Of a stretch of DNA of 64,000 nt, positions 1-9,484 are shown in pieces. Each line of letters opens with the position of its first letter. The first letter of the stretch is position 1. The notes under the pieces are model-generated. The model saw nothing but the letters and a program-made list of their open reading frames with translations, did not search any database and was not told the DNA's origin. Both the position numbers and the translations under genes were made by a program. This stretch comes from Tipula vernalis (taxonomy: Eukaryota; Arthropoda; Insecta; Diptera; Tipulidae). The DNA lies in assembly GCA_958295665.1 (NCBI GenBank), contig OY282558.1:140348577-140412576 (forward strand), in the 5' to 3' direction.

Positions 1-2
1 TA

Positions 3-2630
3 CATTTAGATACAATTGAACGCATGTTACCTTTTTTCCATACAACCGGGCATTTTCCATATGCAAAATCTGCTCATGTTTATTTAAAAGACATGAAAGC
101 TCTCGGGAAGCATATGAGGGAGTTTGAGTACAAACAATTTACCACGGAAGGGTATTAGACAATTCGCAGGAGCGACAAATTTTTTAGTGGGATCTTTACG
201 GACCAAACTATTGAGCCAACACTTATGAGGGTATTGAAGTTTGAAGGAGGCTTATTTCGTAGAGGTGTATCTGAAAGTGTTGCGCAGCAATGGATCAAAA
301 CTTTCTTGTTCACCAAAGATCGTATCGAGGGCGTAGAGGTGTTGACGAAATGTGCATTTGCTAAAAATTACCAACATAAGGATTCAACAGATTCCAGGAT
401 CAAAGTAGATTTCAAATCTTTGAAATTGATTGAGAAATTCTTTGAGCAATACGATCCATTCCCTGAATCCATAGAATGCCTCATAAACATAGCTAATAGA
501 ATGAGTGGCAGTCCCGAAAGCGATTGCCACAATGCTTTTGAAGAAGGTGTCAGGGTTATGCAAGATATTTCGGGATGAAATTTCAAGGATCTAAAATTAT
601 CACGATCAAAAATCGTTAAAACTATTGCCTCTTGCAACTCTAAAATCAAAGTCGGCAATAAAGTGATAGAAATTGACTCCGACGTCCTCTTTCACAGAAT
701 ATGGGCATTAAAAAAAAGTCATGAAGAAATTATTGACTACCTCAAGTGGGAGTTGTCTCCATTCCCTCAGGCATACTTCAATAATTGTGGAATGCTGAAG
801 AATACAAAGTCCGATTTGTATTCATTGTTCAGAAAAACTCCCACGAATATTCGTGATCCTGAAAGAACATTTTTTGTTTTGGATGGAGGATTACTGATTC
901 AAAAAGTCAGATGGACAATCGAACGAACATTCTCGGCGATTATGAAAAATTACATAAAGTATATCTTGAACCATTACGACCGACGCGCGATAGCTATTTT
1001 TGATGGGAAACCGTCGCGCTAATCAAGGAAGTTCAGCAGACTTCCGTTTTAGTGAAAATATGGAGTGTTGTATTTTACAAATACAACAGAATAAATGTTT
1101 ACAAAATAAAAATAATAACGTTAAGGGGACGTTAAAATAAGGGACGTTACAAAAAAGGTAGTCATAGTCGCCGAAGATATAGACGTTGCCGTAATATTGA
1201 CCGCACTCTGCCTGGCAGATAATAAAAGATTTCTACAGAAACCTCCAAGGCTCAATAAACCCCTTCACTTAGCTTGTCTCATATGCCAGTAGTTGCGAAT
1301 AATATTTTGTTGCTCCATGCAATAACTTGGTGTGATACTGTTTCAGCAACGTACTACCAGAGAAAAACAAAATTTTCAAGAACTTCTAGAAATTCACAGA
1401 CCTTGAAGCTCATGCTGCGAAGTTAAAGGAAGCTGGTTTGTCAAGCGAAGAAATTTTTGAGAATGGGGCGCAGCTAATCCAGGCAATGTACGATGCTCAA
1501 CTGTCATTCAGGAAGCCGAATGTTCCTGATGAGTACAAGCTAAAATGGAACCAGTTACTACAGAAGTACAGGTTCGAAATGTATACAAAAACCACTGTAA
1601 AGGGGAGAGTTAATTTAGGGAAAATTCTCCCCGCACTAGACGCCATTCAACAACATCTAAAGAGGATCTGTTTTGTACCAAGGTTTCGGGTTCCACAAGC
1701 AAAATAAACCCGGTACAAAATGTAAAATGCAATAACTTGTTGATGACTCCTGATTTATTTCCGATAATAAATAATGTGGTATGATTCGTTGTAATAAATT
1801 TCTTATACAAAATGGTGGTTGGTATACAATATTTATTTTTACTCAATTTTTCTTAGATGTTTATCCTTTGATGGTTGATAAGTAAGAGGGTAACAATTTT
1901 TATATTTTTTTATTTTTATTTACATTGGTTTAGTTTAATATTATTTATGATAGGTGGCCAATATTATAGTTAATCTATAATATTTAATGAACGCACCCCT
2001 ATTGCGAATTGAGCTACGAAATATCATTTTAACATTTGTAAGGTTTTAATTTACGCTTGTCAAATATTTGACGTGAATTTAGTAAACAATACAAAGGTGA
2101 GAAATATTTCAATAATAAATTTAAATATAAATTAATGCTAAATTATCATTATTACAGGAGTTCGTATTCATTAAATTAAAGAATCATCCATGATGACTTA
2201 CAAACACAAATTCAAATTTCAAGGATAGGTAATTCAATATAATTTTGTAATTAATTCTAATAATTGTTTTTGTTGTAGGATTCTGGCATCAACTGCTTCA
2301 ACAGGATCTATTTTCACCAGGTGACCATGGACCCAACAGAATGGGGGTGGAGAAAGGAAGGCGACACACTGGTCCCTGTAGAAATGACACAAAAACCTGT
2401 GCCCAAGAATATTGTGGAACTAATATTCTGTGGATGCGCAGCAGATTGTAATCTGATGTCCTGTAGTTGCAGGACACCCTTGCTACTTGCCTGTAAAATT
2501 TGTGAAGGCTCAACTTGCAACAATACTGACAGAAGAAGAGGAAGATGATCTACTTATGAATACATCAGTTGATGACGAAGAAAATGAACAAACTAGCGAT
2601 GTGTCACTTGACGGAGAATTTTATATTTAG
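3..2630 (+). pseudogene. Decayed copy of an uncharacterised animal multidomain gene family (PIN/FEN-like nuclease signature, Cys-rich C-terminus)
   Basis: Successive blocks match in order a family I know from many insect genomes but cannot name. Frame 3 is open from base 3 (HTTGHFPYAKSAHVYLKDM) to 1022 apart from TAG at 156-158 and TGA at 576-578. It includes DGGLLIQKVRW and ends in FDGKPSR. After a frameshift near 1020, bases 1021-1125 look like a diverged continuation. 1162-1290 carries VVIVAEDIDVAVILTALCLAD, and 1296-1707 carries LLHAITWCDTVSATY, then LSSEEIFENGAQLIQAMYDAQ-type sequence. 2303-2523 gives DPTEWGW and a CxC-type cysteine cluster. A final frameshift opens an acidic tail ending at TAG 2628-2630. 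Acidic residues in DGG, FDG and EDxD resemble the metal ligands of PIN/FEN nucleases; that function is inference. A ~600-bp gap (about 1690-2300) ending in a pyrimidine tract plus AG may be an intron or an insertion. The 5' end lies outside the window. Confidence 0.72.
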
Positions 2631-2819
2631 TTACGGATTTAAAAATTGAAGTTATTAATTAATAAGGTAAGGTAAAGTTACAGTTGGATTGCATTTGGTT
2701 TGAGTTCAATACAAATTTTTTAAACGCCAATTACATAAATATTAACTTTCTATTCATTCTATTTCTTTCCTCCTCATATAATTTAACAATTCCACACAGC
2801 TATTGCAGTATTGACGTCG
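2631..2819. other. AT-rich spacer
   Basis: Noncoding AT-rich sequence between the acidic-tail stop of the pseudogene and the ~145-bp repeat region. I see no gene or motif in it. Confidence 0.5.
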
Positions 2820-3139
2820 GTATCTAAGACATCAGGTGTGGTTGACATTCATGGGAATGACATCGATGTCAAGATAAAAGTTCTGGTGCACCAGGTGTTG
2901 GGAGGGTAGTTTTCGACGTGTAATTTGGATTAAGCAGCCCACAAAAACCCCCCATAACGATTTTCGGTTCGTCTTTTTCGATTGTGTCAGGAAAATTCTC
3001 GGAGATGACATCCGCGTAAAGGTTCCGGCGCACCAGGTGTCGTGGGGTGTTAGCCGATGCCATATTTGAATTCTGCGACAAAAAAAAACCCAGGGCGCCG
3101 AGTTTCTCTCCTTCGGCTGTGGTTCAATTTGAACATCAT
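2820..3139 (-). repeat. Two diverged ~145-bp repeat units interrupted by the BEL/Pao element
   Basis: On the minus strand two units about 145 bp apart share the same order of blocks: a GGTTTTT run, a region around TCAAATATGGC or CCAAATTACAC, then CACCTGGTGC, then a conserved stretch ending near GATGTCAT. The start of a third unit appears to lie on the far side of the BEL/Pao insertion (10420 to about 10460), so the element landed inside this repeat. Apparent reading frames on the minus strand here are repeat-derived. The identity of the repeat family is unknown to me. Confidence 0.5.
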
Positions 3140-4074
3140 TGTACAAGACAGTACCACTTGGTGAGCAATAAACTCGCAGGAAATTTTGATGTAATATATG
3201 CTCCTCGTTCCTGATGTGGCTGCTCACAATATTTTCTTTTCTCGGGTGAGTTCTCCAGTTACAAATACAAATTTAACTTATTTAATTTCCAATTTTATTT
3301 TGGTTAATGTTATTTCACAAAGGTCGAGAACGTACTACTTGCTTCCAGAAAAATAATTTATACAAAACAATTATTTATGGAAAATTCCTAATTATATAAA
3401 GAGTCATCTGTTAATAGATATTATAAACTTAATTGAGCAACATACAATTTTAGTACAAATTTTCTTGGAAATGTAACATCATACCTAATATAATATTTTA
3501 CGGCTTGTATTAAAATTGTAAATGTCAAAACAAAGTAAACAAATTAATTTGCAATTTGGTGGTGGTAAGTTTAAACGACTAGATACAATACAAATTTAAA
3601 CTAAATACAATTTTTCATTTCCAGCTAACAAATGATAAGAAAAAACAAAGGAGCATCTGATTGACAAATTATTTCAGATAAGTATAAATAATAATTAAAT
3701 TGTGATCAAACGATTCTTTGTGTTCTCTTCTCTTTTTAAGGTTATGATCCTGGATGTCAAAGTTACATTGAAAAAATATAATTACAGTGAACAGCTTATA
3801 TGGAAAAAACTTATGGAATACAATATGAGTAGTAATATTAGTTAGTATAAATGATTTTAACTATTTCCTATAAGTTAATAATTAGAATACTAAATTATGT
3901 TGCAGCGGCTGTTACTGGATGAGGCGTTGATCAAATCCGCTGAGAAAACTATATGTATGCATGTTATTTATTTCCAGGTTTGCTTATTTTTCAGGTTGGA
4001 TTGAACAATGTGAATTAATTGTTGGTGTTTGCTGCTGGCCCAATTTTGGGTTCAAGATTTGTAGAGCCCAAACA
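3140..4074 (-). repeat. 3' LTR of the BEL/Pao element
   Basis: This 935-bp segment matches 9485-10419. Reading the two copies side by side I found no mismatch, although this is not a computed alignment. The boundaries are fixed by loss of similarity and by the TG/CA ends. The last codons and the stop of Gag-Pol (4015-4074) lie inside this LTR, so the reading frame runs through the purine tract into the LTR. Confidence 0.95.
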
Positions 4075-7000
4075 TCCCGCCGGCCATGAATCGCCCGATT
4101 CATTAACTGGAAGAATGGAAATTTTTGTGATTGGTCGACGAATGTTTCCATTTAGTGTTTTTACAGTGACAACTCGTACTCTTCCATCAGCTCCTACGTG
4201 CGTCTCAACTATACGACCTAGTTGCCATTGCCCAGGTGGTAAATTATTATTTTGGATCAAGACGATATCATCAAGCTTTATATCAGGCTTCCCGGTTTTC
4301 CATTTAGATTTTTGTTGCAGAGTGGACAGGAATTCCACATGCCATCGTTTCCAAAAGTGGGTTACTATTCGCCGGACGATATCCCATCTATTATTAGCTG
4401 TAAGCCTTTCCTCTGGTACTACATCAGGAACTTGTTTCATTGTTCGGTGTATCAAAAAGTGCGCAGGAGTGAGCAGATCTAGATCGTCGGAACTTGTAAT
4501 TGATATAGGCCGTGAATTTAATATTGACTCTATTTGACAGCTTAATGTTGTAAACTCCTCCAGCGTCAATATTTGCTCTCCTACTGTTCGTTTTAGCTCT
4601 CCTACTGTTCGTTTTTTAGTTTTGGTTGAACGAACGGCCGCTTCCCACATGCCACCCATGTGTGGTGCCCCAGGAGGATTAAATTTCCACGTAATCTGGC
4701 TATCTAAAAGAGATTTAAAAATGTTCTCGTTATTTTTATTTAGAAACATCTGTAAATCTTTGAGATAATTAGCGGTGCCGACGAAGTTAGTCCCATTATC
4801 ACACAGGATAGTATTGCACAGGCCACGACGACTGACGAATCTCTTTAAGGCCCCCAAAAAACTTTGCGTGCTCAGCTCCATACAACATTCTAGGTGAACA
4901 GCTCTAGTTGCCAAGCAGACAATAATACATAAATATGCCTTAAATGGTGTCGCACCTCTTCTTCTGAATGGATGCACTCGGAAAGGTCCGGCAAAATCCA
5001 AGCCAACGCAGGCAAATGGATATGTCATTCGAACTCTCTCGATGGGTAGCTCTCCCATAAGCTGTTCTTGCATTTTTGGTCTATATCGTATACACCTGAT
5101 GCAATTACGAAATATGCGACGCATCAAGTCTCTCCCTCGTATTATCCAAAATTTTTCTCTTATGAGCTGTAGCAATAGTCCCGGTCCTGGATGACAATTT
5201 GTCTGGTGGTAATGGTAGACGATTCTTAGAGTTAAATCCGCCCTTGCATGAAGAATAATCGGATGTTTTCTGTTGTAATGTGCCAACGATTTCTGCAATC
5301 TGCCGCCGACCCTCATTACCTCGTATTCGTCTAAAAACGGAGACAGCTCCAACAATGGACCCTTTTTTGATAATGATGCCTTCCTCATCAATCGTTCGTA
5401 ATCTTCTTTGAAGTATATTTTCTGCGTTTCTCGGCACAACCACAGTTCGGCTTCGTTGACTTCTTCGACAGACAAATGTTTATGTTTAGGTTTGTTCTCA
5501 GGCCGAGTAAATACCCTTCGTAAATAAGACACGGTATGAAATAACTTGCGATATTTTGACGTTGTGGAAACCAGTCGCTGAAGAAAATCATTTGACTCCG
5601 TGCTCGAAACATGTGAAATAGCTTTTGACTTTCTTTCGTAAAGATGTTCGGTTACAGCGATGCCCTTCTGTTGCGGCCATTGTTCAATTGGTTTATGCAG
5701 AAAATCTGGCCCTTTCCACCATAAAGAAAAGTCCAGCAACTCGGCAACAGATAACCCTCTCGTTGCACAATCGGCAGGGTTGTGTTTAGTTGGAACGTGC
5801 CTCCATACAGCTCTGCTGTAGTTATCCAAAATAACCGAAACTCGGTTGGCAACGAATGTTTTCCATCTACCTGGATGGCTTGAAAGCCAATCGAGAACAA
5901 TGCTTGAATCGGTCCACAAACAAATCTCCCTCGGGCATAATCCAATTTGGTCCAAAATTGCTTTCATGTGATTTGTGAGTAGCTGTGCTCCAAGAAGCTC
6001 TAATTGCGGCAAACTTCTCTGCTTCAGTGGAGCAACTCGTGATTTGCCACCAACAAGTTTAACTGAATACTCCCCATTTCTAATTGATTGTACGTATATA
6101 ACTGAGGCGTAAGCTTTCTCACTCGCATCACAAAACCCATGAACCACAAGGTCCTCAGTTATTTCCAGCCATCTCGGGATTCTTATTGCTGCTGCATTAA
6201 CTATATCTGCTCTGATTTCCTGCCAATTCTTCGCCACATCAACTGGAAGCTCGTCATCCCAGTCAAGTTTGCAGAGCCATAAACTTTGTAGTAACATCTT
6301 CGGCCTTATTAGCAGCGGTGACAACCAACCATGCGGGTCGAAAATTTGACTAACTTCTGATAAAAAAGTTCTCTTTGTGTGTTTTTCGGTGACCGGCATA
6401 TCTACGGAGAACATAAACGCATCATCTTCTGGATTCCAACGAATACCCAGAACTCGCACAGCATCTGGATGTTCGGACAGAGTCTTAGTTGATGTATCTG
6501 GTTCGCTGTTCAGTAGTTTCCGTAGTGCTGCATCATTTGTTGTGAACTTCCGCAAGTTGAATCCCCCACTACTTAATACCTCCACCACATCTCTCTTGAG
6601 TTTTAACAGCTTGCTCGCAGACTCGGCGCCTATCATAAGATCGTCTACGTAAATGTTTTGTCTTACGACCTTTGCTGCTTCCGGCTTGGTAACCTCAAAT
6701 TGCTTAGCTAACTGATTTATGGTGTATGTAGTTACGAATGATGCGGATGTCGTGCCATACGTGACAGTTTTTAATTTGTAGGCTGCAATGTCTTCTTTGG
6801 GTGATTTTCGCCACAGTATCAACTGGTATTTCTGATCCTGGTCGTGTACAAGAACCTGCCGGAACATCTTCTCGATATCTCCGGTCAAAACGTATTGAAA
6901 AATTCTGAATTTCAGAATTATCTCGTGTAAACTCGGCTGCACTGTTGGCCCCTTCATCAAAACTTGATTAAGCGATTTTTTGCCACCACACTTAGCTGAT

Positions 7001-9264
7001 GCATTGTAAACGACTCGCAGCTTTGTGGTTGAACTCGTTTGTTTCAGGACACCATGATGAGGCATGAAATACGCATCACGATCAATTGCTCCGCTTACTT
7101 TGCTCATGTGGCCCAATGATTCATATTCGTCCAAGAAATCGATATAAAGACGGCGTAGGTTTGGGTCTCGTTCAAAGCGCCTTTCCATGCTCTCCAGACA
7201 GCGTGAAGCCAAATTGAATGTGCTTGATAACTCGTTGGTGCTTTCTTTGAATGGAAGCCTAGTGACGAATCTCCCCTCCGGCGTTCGAGTTGTAGTTTTT
7301 TCGTAATATCGAACACAATTTTGCTCTTCAGGAGTCATATAATTGTCCGATGCGCCAGTGACTTCCTCTATCTCCCAGAACCTTTTTAAGGCTGCGTCAA
7401 TATCTATTGTCGTTGTGTATGTTGAGACCGCTTCACTCGACCCTATTAGCGCGCCTCCTCCAATGACCCATCCAAATTTGGTTTTTTGAGCTACGAGATG
7501 ACCATCAGGAGACCTCATTTGGCCATCCTCGAGAATATGGAAAAACACATCAACTCCTAAAAGTAGTTCGATGTTACTTGAGTCATTAAAATGCGGATCT
7601 GCCAATGGAATATCTTCTAACCATTGTCGATCCCCACGCTTCATAGTTAAATCTGGCAAACTTGATGAAATTATTGGCAATATCAAAGCCTCTATTGTAA
7701 GTTTATCGATTTGTGGATATATGCCATGACGAGGTCTGATACATACGGTGACTACTCCCTTCGAACTTCCTGCACTGATAGCACCTATTCCGTTTATTAC
7801 TACGCGACTATTTCTTCTTTTGAGCCCTAACCTTTGTACACAGTCATTCGTTATAAATGAGGTCTGTGAGCATGAGTCCAACATCGTTCTGATTTCCCGT
7901 TCTACCCCATCTTCATCCGTGACTCGAACTATGGCTGTTGGTAAGATTCGTGTACTACCATGATCGAATAATGCTGCACTACTGTTGACCCTTGATTGGC
8001 TTAATGCAGACGTTACTGTTATATCTTTATTCTCAGCTTGTTTCGTCGTTTTACTCTCGTTTTCGTGAATCGCTGTATGATGACGGCGATGACAATTTTG
8101 ACACCTAATCTTCGATCTGCATTCGCTTACTCGATGCCCGATGCTTAAACAGTTGAAGCAGCGGTTAGTTTTGCTGTTGTAGTGCCGTTTTTCTTCGATG
8201 GGCATCTCTTTGAATTTAGGGCACTCCGACAACCGATGACCTCCAATTTTGCAAAGCGGATACGAACTAAACTCAGACGTCGACAAAAAGCTTTTGGTTT
8301 TAGTGGTTACTTCTTGATTTCTTTTTGAAGGGCCAGACGATGATGAAAATGTTCTCGTTGACTCAAAGGTATCTGCCCGTTTATCAAGAAACTTGAGGAA
8401 TTCATCGATGGTTGGGATATCAACATCAGCGGATTCCTTTGCCCATAAAGCCTTCGTGCTGTCATCCAATCTCTCCAGAATAAGATAAATCAGCCATGGA
8501 TGTCTGGATTCACTTTCATTACCAAGTGCATGTAATCCTCGCACCACTGTATCTGCTATGTCATGAGTCTTCCGGATGTTATTGGCGTTTGCACTAGAAA
8601 TATTTGAAATATTCAGAAAATCACGAATAAATGAATTGATTATATATTTTTTGCGATCATATCTTTCACTCAGTCTTTGGATCGCTTCAATATAATTTGC
8701 ATCTGTGATTTTTAGATGCCGAACGCGATCAAGTGCCTCGCCGCGAAGATAACGCACTAACAATTGAAATTTTTGCGATGGCGTATAAGCTTCATTATTA
8801 TGCACTCCCGAATTAAACAAGTCTATAAAACTAGTCCATTCCGTGTAGTCACCAGAAAATACTGGAATTTCGATTTTACAGTACTTCACTACATTCGACA
8901 CGTTTTGTGACATACTTTGATTAGCGGTATCATTAAAATTGGCAATTTCTATCCCGAATTGTCCTTTTCTCAGCCACGTGTTTAGCTTCGAGACTGCTGG
9001 GTAGTACGTGTTTTCGAAATCATCAATTTGCGATTCCTTCTCTGGATATCCCAAAAGTTTATCCTCAATTGAATGAAACCGATCGAGTAATTTATGGGCA
9101 TATGACAAACGTTCTTTAATATCGTCTATCGTTTCTTCAGATCTATCGGTTAATGCATTTGCAAAATTCAAAATCTTTGTCATACTGCCTTTACACGCAC
9201 TTCTTTGTTTCACTAACGAGTCCATCATAACGAATTTCAACAAAACTTTGTAACGATTTCTCAC
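4015..9264 (-). CDS. BEL/Pao Gag-Pol polyprotein, intact
   Basis: A single 1749-codon frame encodes everything the element needs for reverse transcription and integration. Approximate residues: Gag DUF1759 region 128-270 (IEIPVFSGDYTEW); zinc-knuckle cysteines about 340-400; aspartic protease at MLDSCSQ with Asp463; reverse transcriptase about 740-900 with YVDD at 872-875; A17-type connector about 900-1040; RNase H with Asp1046 and Asp1119; HHCC zinc-binding domain about 1330-1390; integrase core Asp1423, Asp1489, Glu1541; DUF5641 C-terminal domain after 1630. The annotated start is the first Met, but Met14 (codon at 9225-9223), which begins MDSLVKQR, is the more usual Gag start in this family and I favour it. 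The protease has DSC where D-S/T-G is usual. A 21-bp tandem duplication adds seven residues just after Glu1541. The protein is expected to act in cytoplasmic particles and then the nucleus. Confidence 0.94.
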   Translation of the reverse strand: MRNRYKVLLKFVMMDSLVKQRSACKGSMTKILNFANALTDRSEETIDDIKERLSYAHKLLDRFHSIEDKLLGYPEKESQIDDFENTYYPAVSKLNTWLRKGQFGIEIANFNDTANQSMSQNVSNVVKYCKIEIPVFSGDYTEWTSFIDLFNSGVHNNEAYTPSQKFQLLVRYLRGEALDRVRHLKITDANYIEAIQRLSERYDRKKYIINSFIRDFLNISNISSANANNIRKTHDIADTVVRGLHALGNESESRHPWLIYLILERLDDSTKALWAKESADVDIPTIDEFLKFLDKRADTFESTRTFSSSSGPSKRNQEVTTKTKSFLSTSEFSSYPLCKIGGHRLSECPKFKEMPIEEKRHYNSKTNRCFNCLSIGHRVSECRSKIRCQNCHRRHHTAIHENESKTTKQAENKDITVTSALSQSRVNSSAALFDHGSTRILPTAIVRVTDEDGVEREIRTMLDSCSQTSFITNDCVQRLGLKRRNSRVVINGIGAISAGSSKGVVTVCIRPRHGIYPQIDKLTIEALILPIISSSLPDLTMKRGDRQWLEDIPLADPHFNDSSNIELLLGVDVFFHILEDGQMRSPDGHLVAQKTKFGWVIGGGALIGSSEAVSTYTTTIDIDAALKRFWEIEEVTGASDNYMTPEEQNCVRYYEKTTTRTPEGRFVTRLPFKESTNELSSTFNLASRCLESMERRFERDPNLRRLYIDFLDEYESLGHMSKVSGAIDRDAYFMPHHGVLKQTSSTTKLRVVYNASAKCGGKKSLNQVLMKGPTVQPSLHEIILKFRIFQYVLTGDIEKMFRQVLVHDQDQKYQLILWRKSPKEDIAAYKLKTVTYGTTSASFVTTYTINQLAKQFEVTKPEAAKVVRQNIYVDDLMIGAESASKLLKLKRDVVEVLSSGGFNLRKFTTNDAALRKLLNSEPDTSTKTLSEHPDAVRVLGIRWNPEDDAFMFSVDMPVTEKHTKRTFLSEVSQIFDPHGWLSPLLIRPKMLLQSLWLCKLDWDDELPVDVAKNWQEIRADIVNAAAIRIPRWLEITEDLVVHGFCDASEKAYASVIYVQSIRNGEYSVKLVGGKSRVAPLKQRSLPQLELLGAQLLTNHMKAILDQIGLCPREICLWTDSSIVLDWLSSHPGRWKTFVANRVSVILDNYSRAVWRHVPTKHNPADCATRGLSVAELLDFSLWWKGPDFLHKPIEQWPQQKGIAVTEHLYERKSKAISHVSSTESNDFLQRLVSTTSKYRKLFHTVSYLRRVFTRPENKPKHKHLSVEEVNEAELWLCRETQKIYFKEDYERLMRKASLSKKGPLLELSPFLDEYEVMRVGGRLQKSLAHYNRKHPIILHARADLTLRIVYHYHQTNCHPGPGLLLQLIREKFWIIRGRDLMRRIFRNCIRCIRYRPKMQEQLMGELPIERVRMTYPFACVGLDFAGPFRVHPFRRRGATPFKAYLCIIVCLATRAVHLECCMELSTQSFLGALKRFVSRRGLCNTILCDNGTNFVGTANYLKDLQMFLNKNNENIFKSLLDSQITWKFNPPGAPHMGGMWEAAVRSTKTKKRTVGELKRTVGEQILTLEEFTTLSCQIESILNSRPISITSSDDLDLLTPAHFLIHRTMKQVPDVVPEERLTANNRWDIVRRIVTHFWKRWHVEFLSTLQQKSKWKTGKPDIKLDDIVLIQNNNLPPGQWQLGRIVETHVGADGRVRVVTVKTLNGNIRRPITKISILPVNESGDSWPAGCLGSTNLEPKIGPAANTNN
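4075..4085 (-). other. Polypurine tract (second-strand primer), weak
   Basis: On the minus strand GGCCGGCGGGA directly precedes the 3' LTR. It is shorter and less pure than many tracts but sits where plus-strand priming should start. It overlaps the Gag-Pol reading frame, constraining both. Confidence 0.5.
4575..4616 (-). repeat. 21-bp tandem duplication inside the integrase coding region
   Basis: Bases 4575-4595 and 4596-4616 are two copies of a 21-mer differing only at the last base. In the protein this gives KRTVGEL followed by KRTVGEQ, a seven-residue in-frame repeat a few residues after the catalytic Glu of the integrase. The frame is kept, so the effect on integrase is unknown. Confidence 0.9.
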
Positions 9265-9466
9265 AAGCTATGTTTATTCGAGAATGATCTAACCCACGCT
9301 ACAGAAAGTCACACCCAGTTTACACAAACAATCGCGAACAAATTTCGTTTTTACCAATGACGCCTCTTAAACTAACACTGCTAAAGTTAATGACACAATT
9401 TATACATCACCAAATTTTAATCGCCACACGTGTTGTCGTTTGCATTCGCCTTAGAAAGAACTACCA
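9265..9466 (-). other. 5' untranslated leader of the BEL/Pao element
   Basis: About 200 bp between the primer-binding site and the first Met of Gag-Pol. No frame of interest is seen on the minus strand. The region probably holds RNA packaging signals, but none can be identified by eye. Confidence 0.6.
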
Positions 9467-9483
9467 TCCGGCTCGAAGGACCA
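9467..9483 (-). other. Primer-binding site complementary to tRNA-Tyr 3' end
   Basis: On the plus strand these 17 bases read tccggctcgaaggacca, which is the 3' end of an insect tRNA-Tyr including CCA (acceptor 5' strand CCTTCGA). On the element strand this is TGGTCCTTCGAGCCGGA, one base downstream of the 5' LTR. The tRNA identity is from memory of fly tRNA-Tyr. This is not a tRNA gene: no D or anticodon arm accompanies it. Confidence 0.85.
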
Positions 9484-9484
9484 A

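Noticed and set aside
2832..3227. 131-codon minus-strand frame
   Set aside because: Runs through the 145-bp repeats and starts inside the LTR, so it crosses an insertion junction and cannot be an old gene.
4019..7963. Plus-strand frames at 4019-4537, 6377-6652 and 7748-7963
   Set aside because: Antisense to the intact Gag-Pol, with no motifs.
9467..9483. Possible tRNA gene
   Set aside because: Only the 17-nt tRNA-Tyr 3' end is present; it is the primer-binding site of the retrotransposon.
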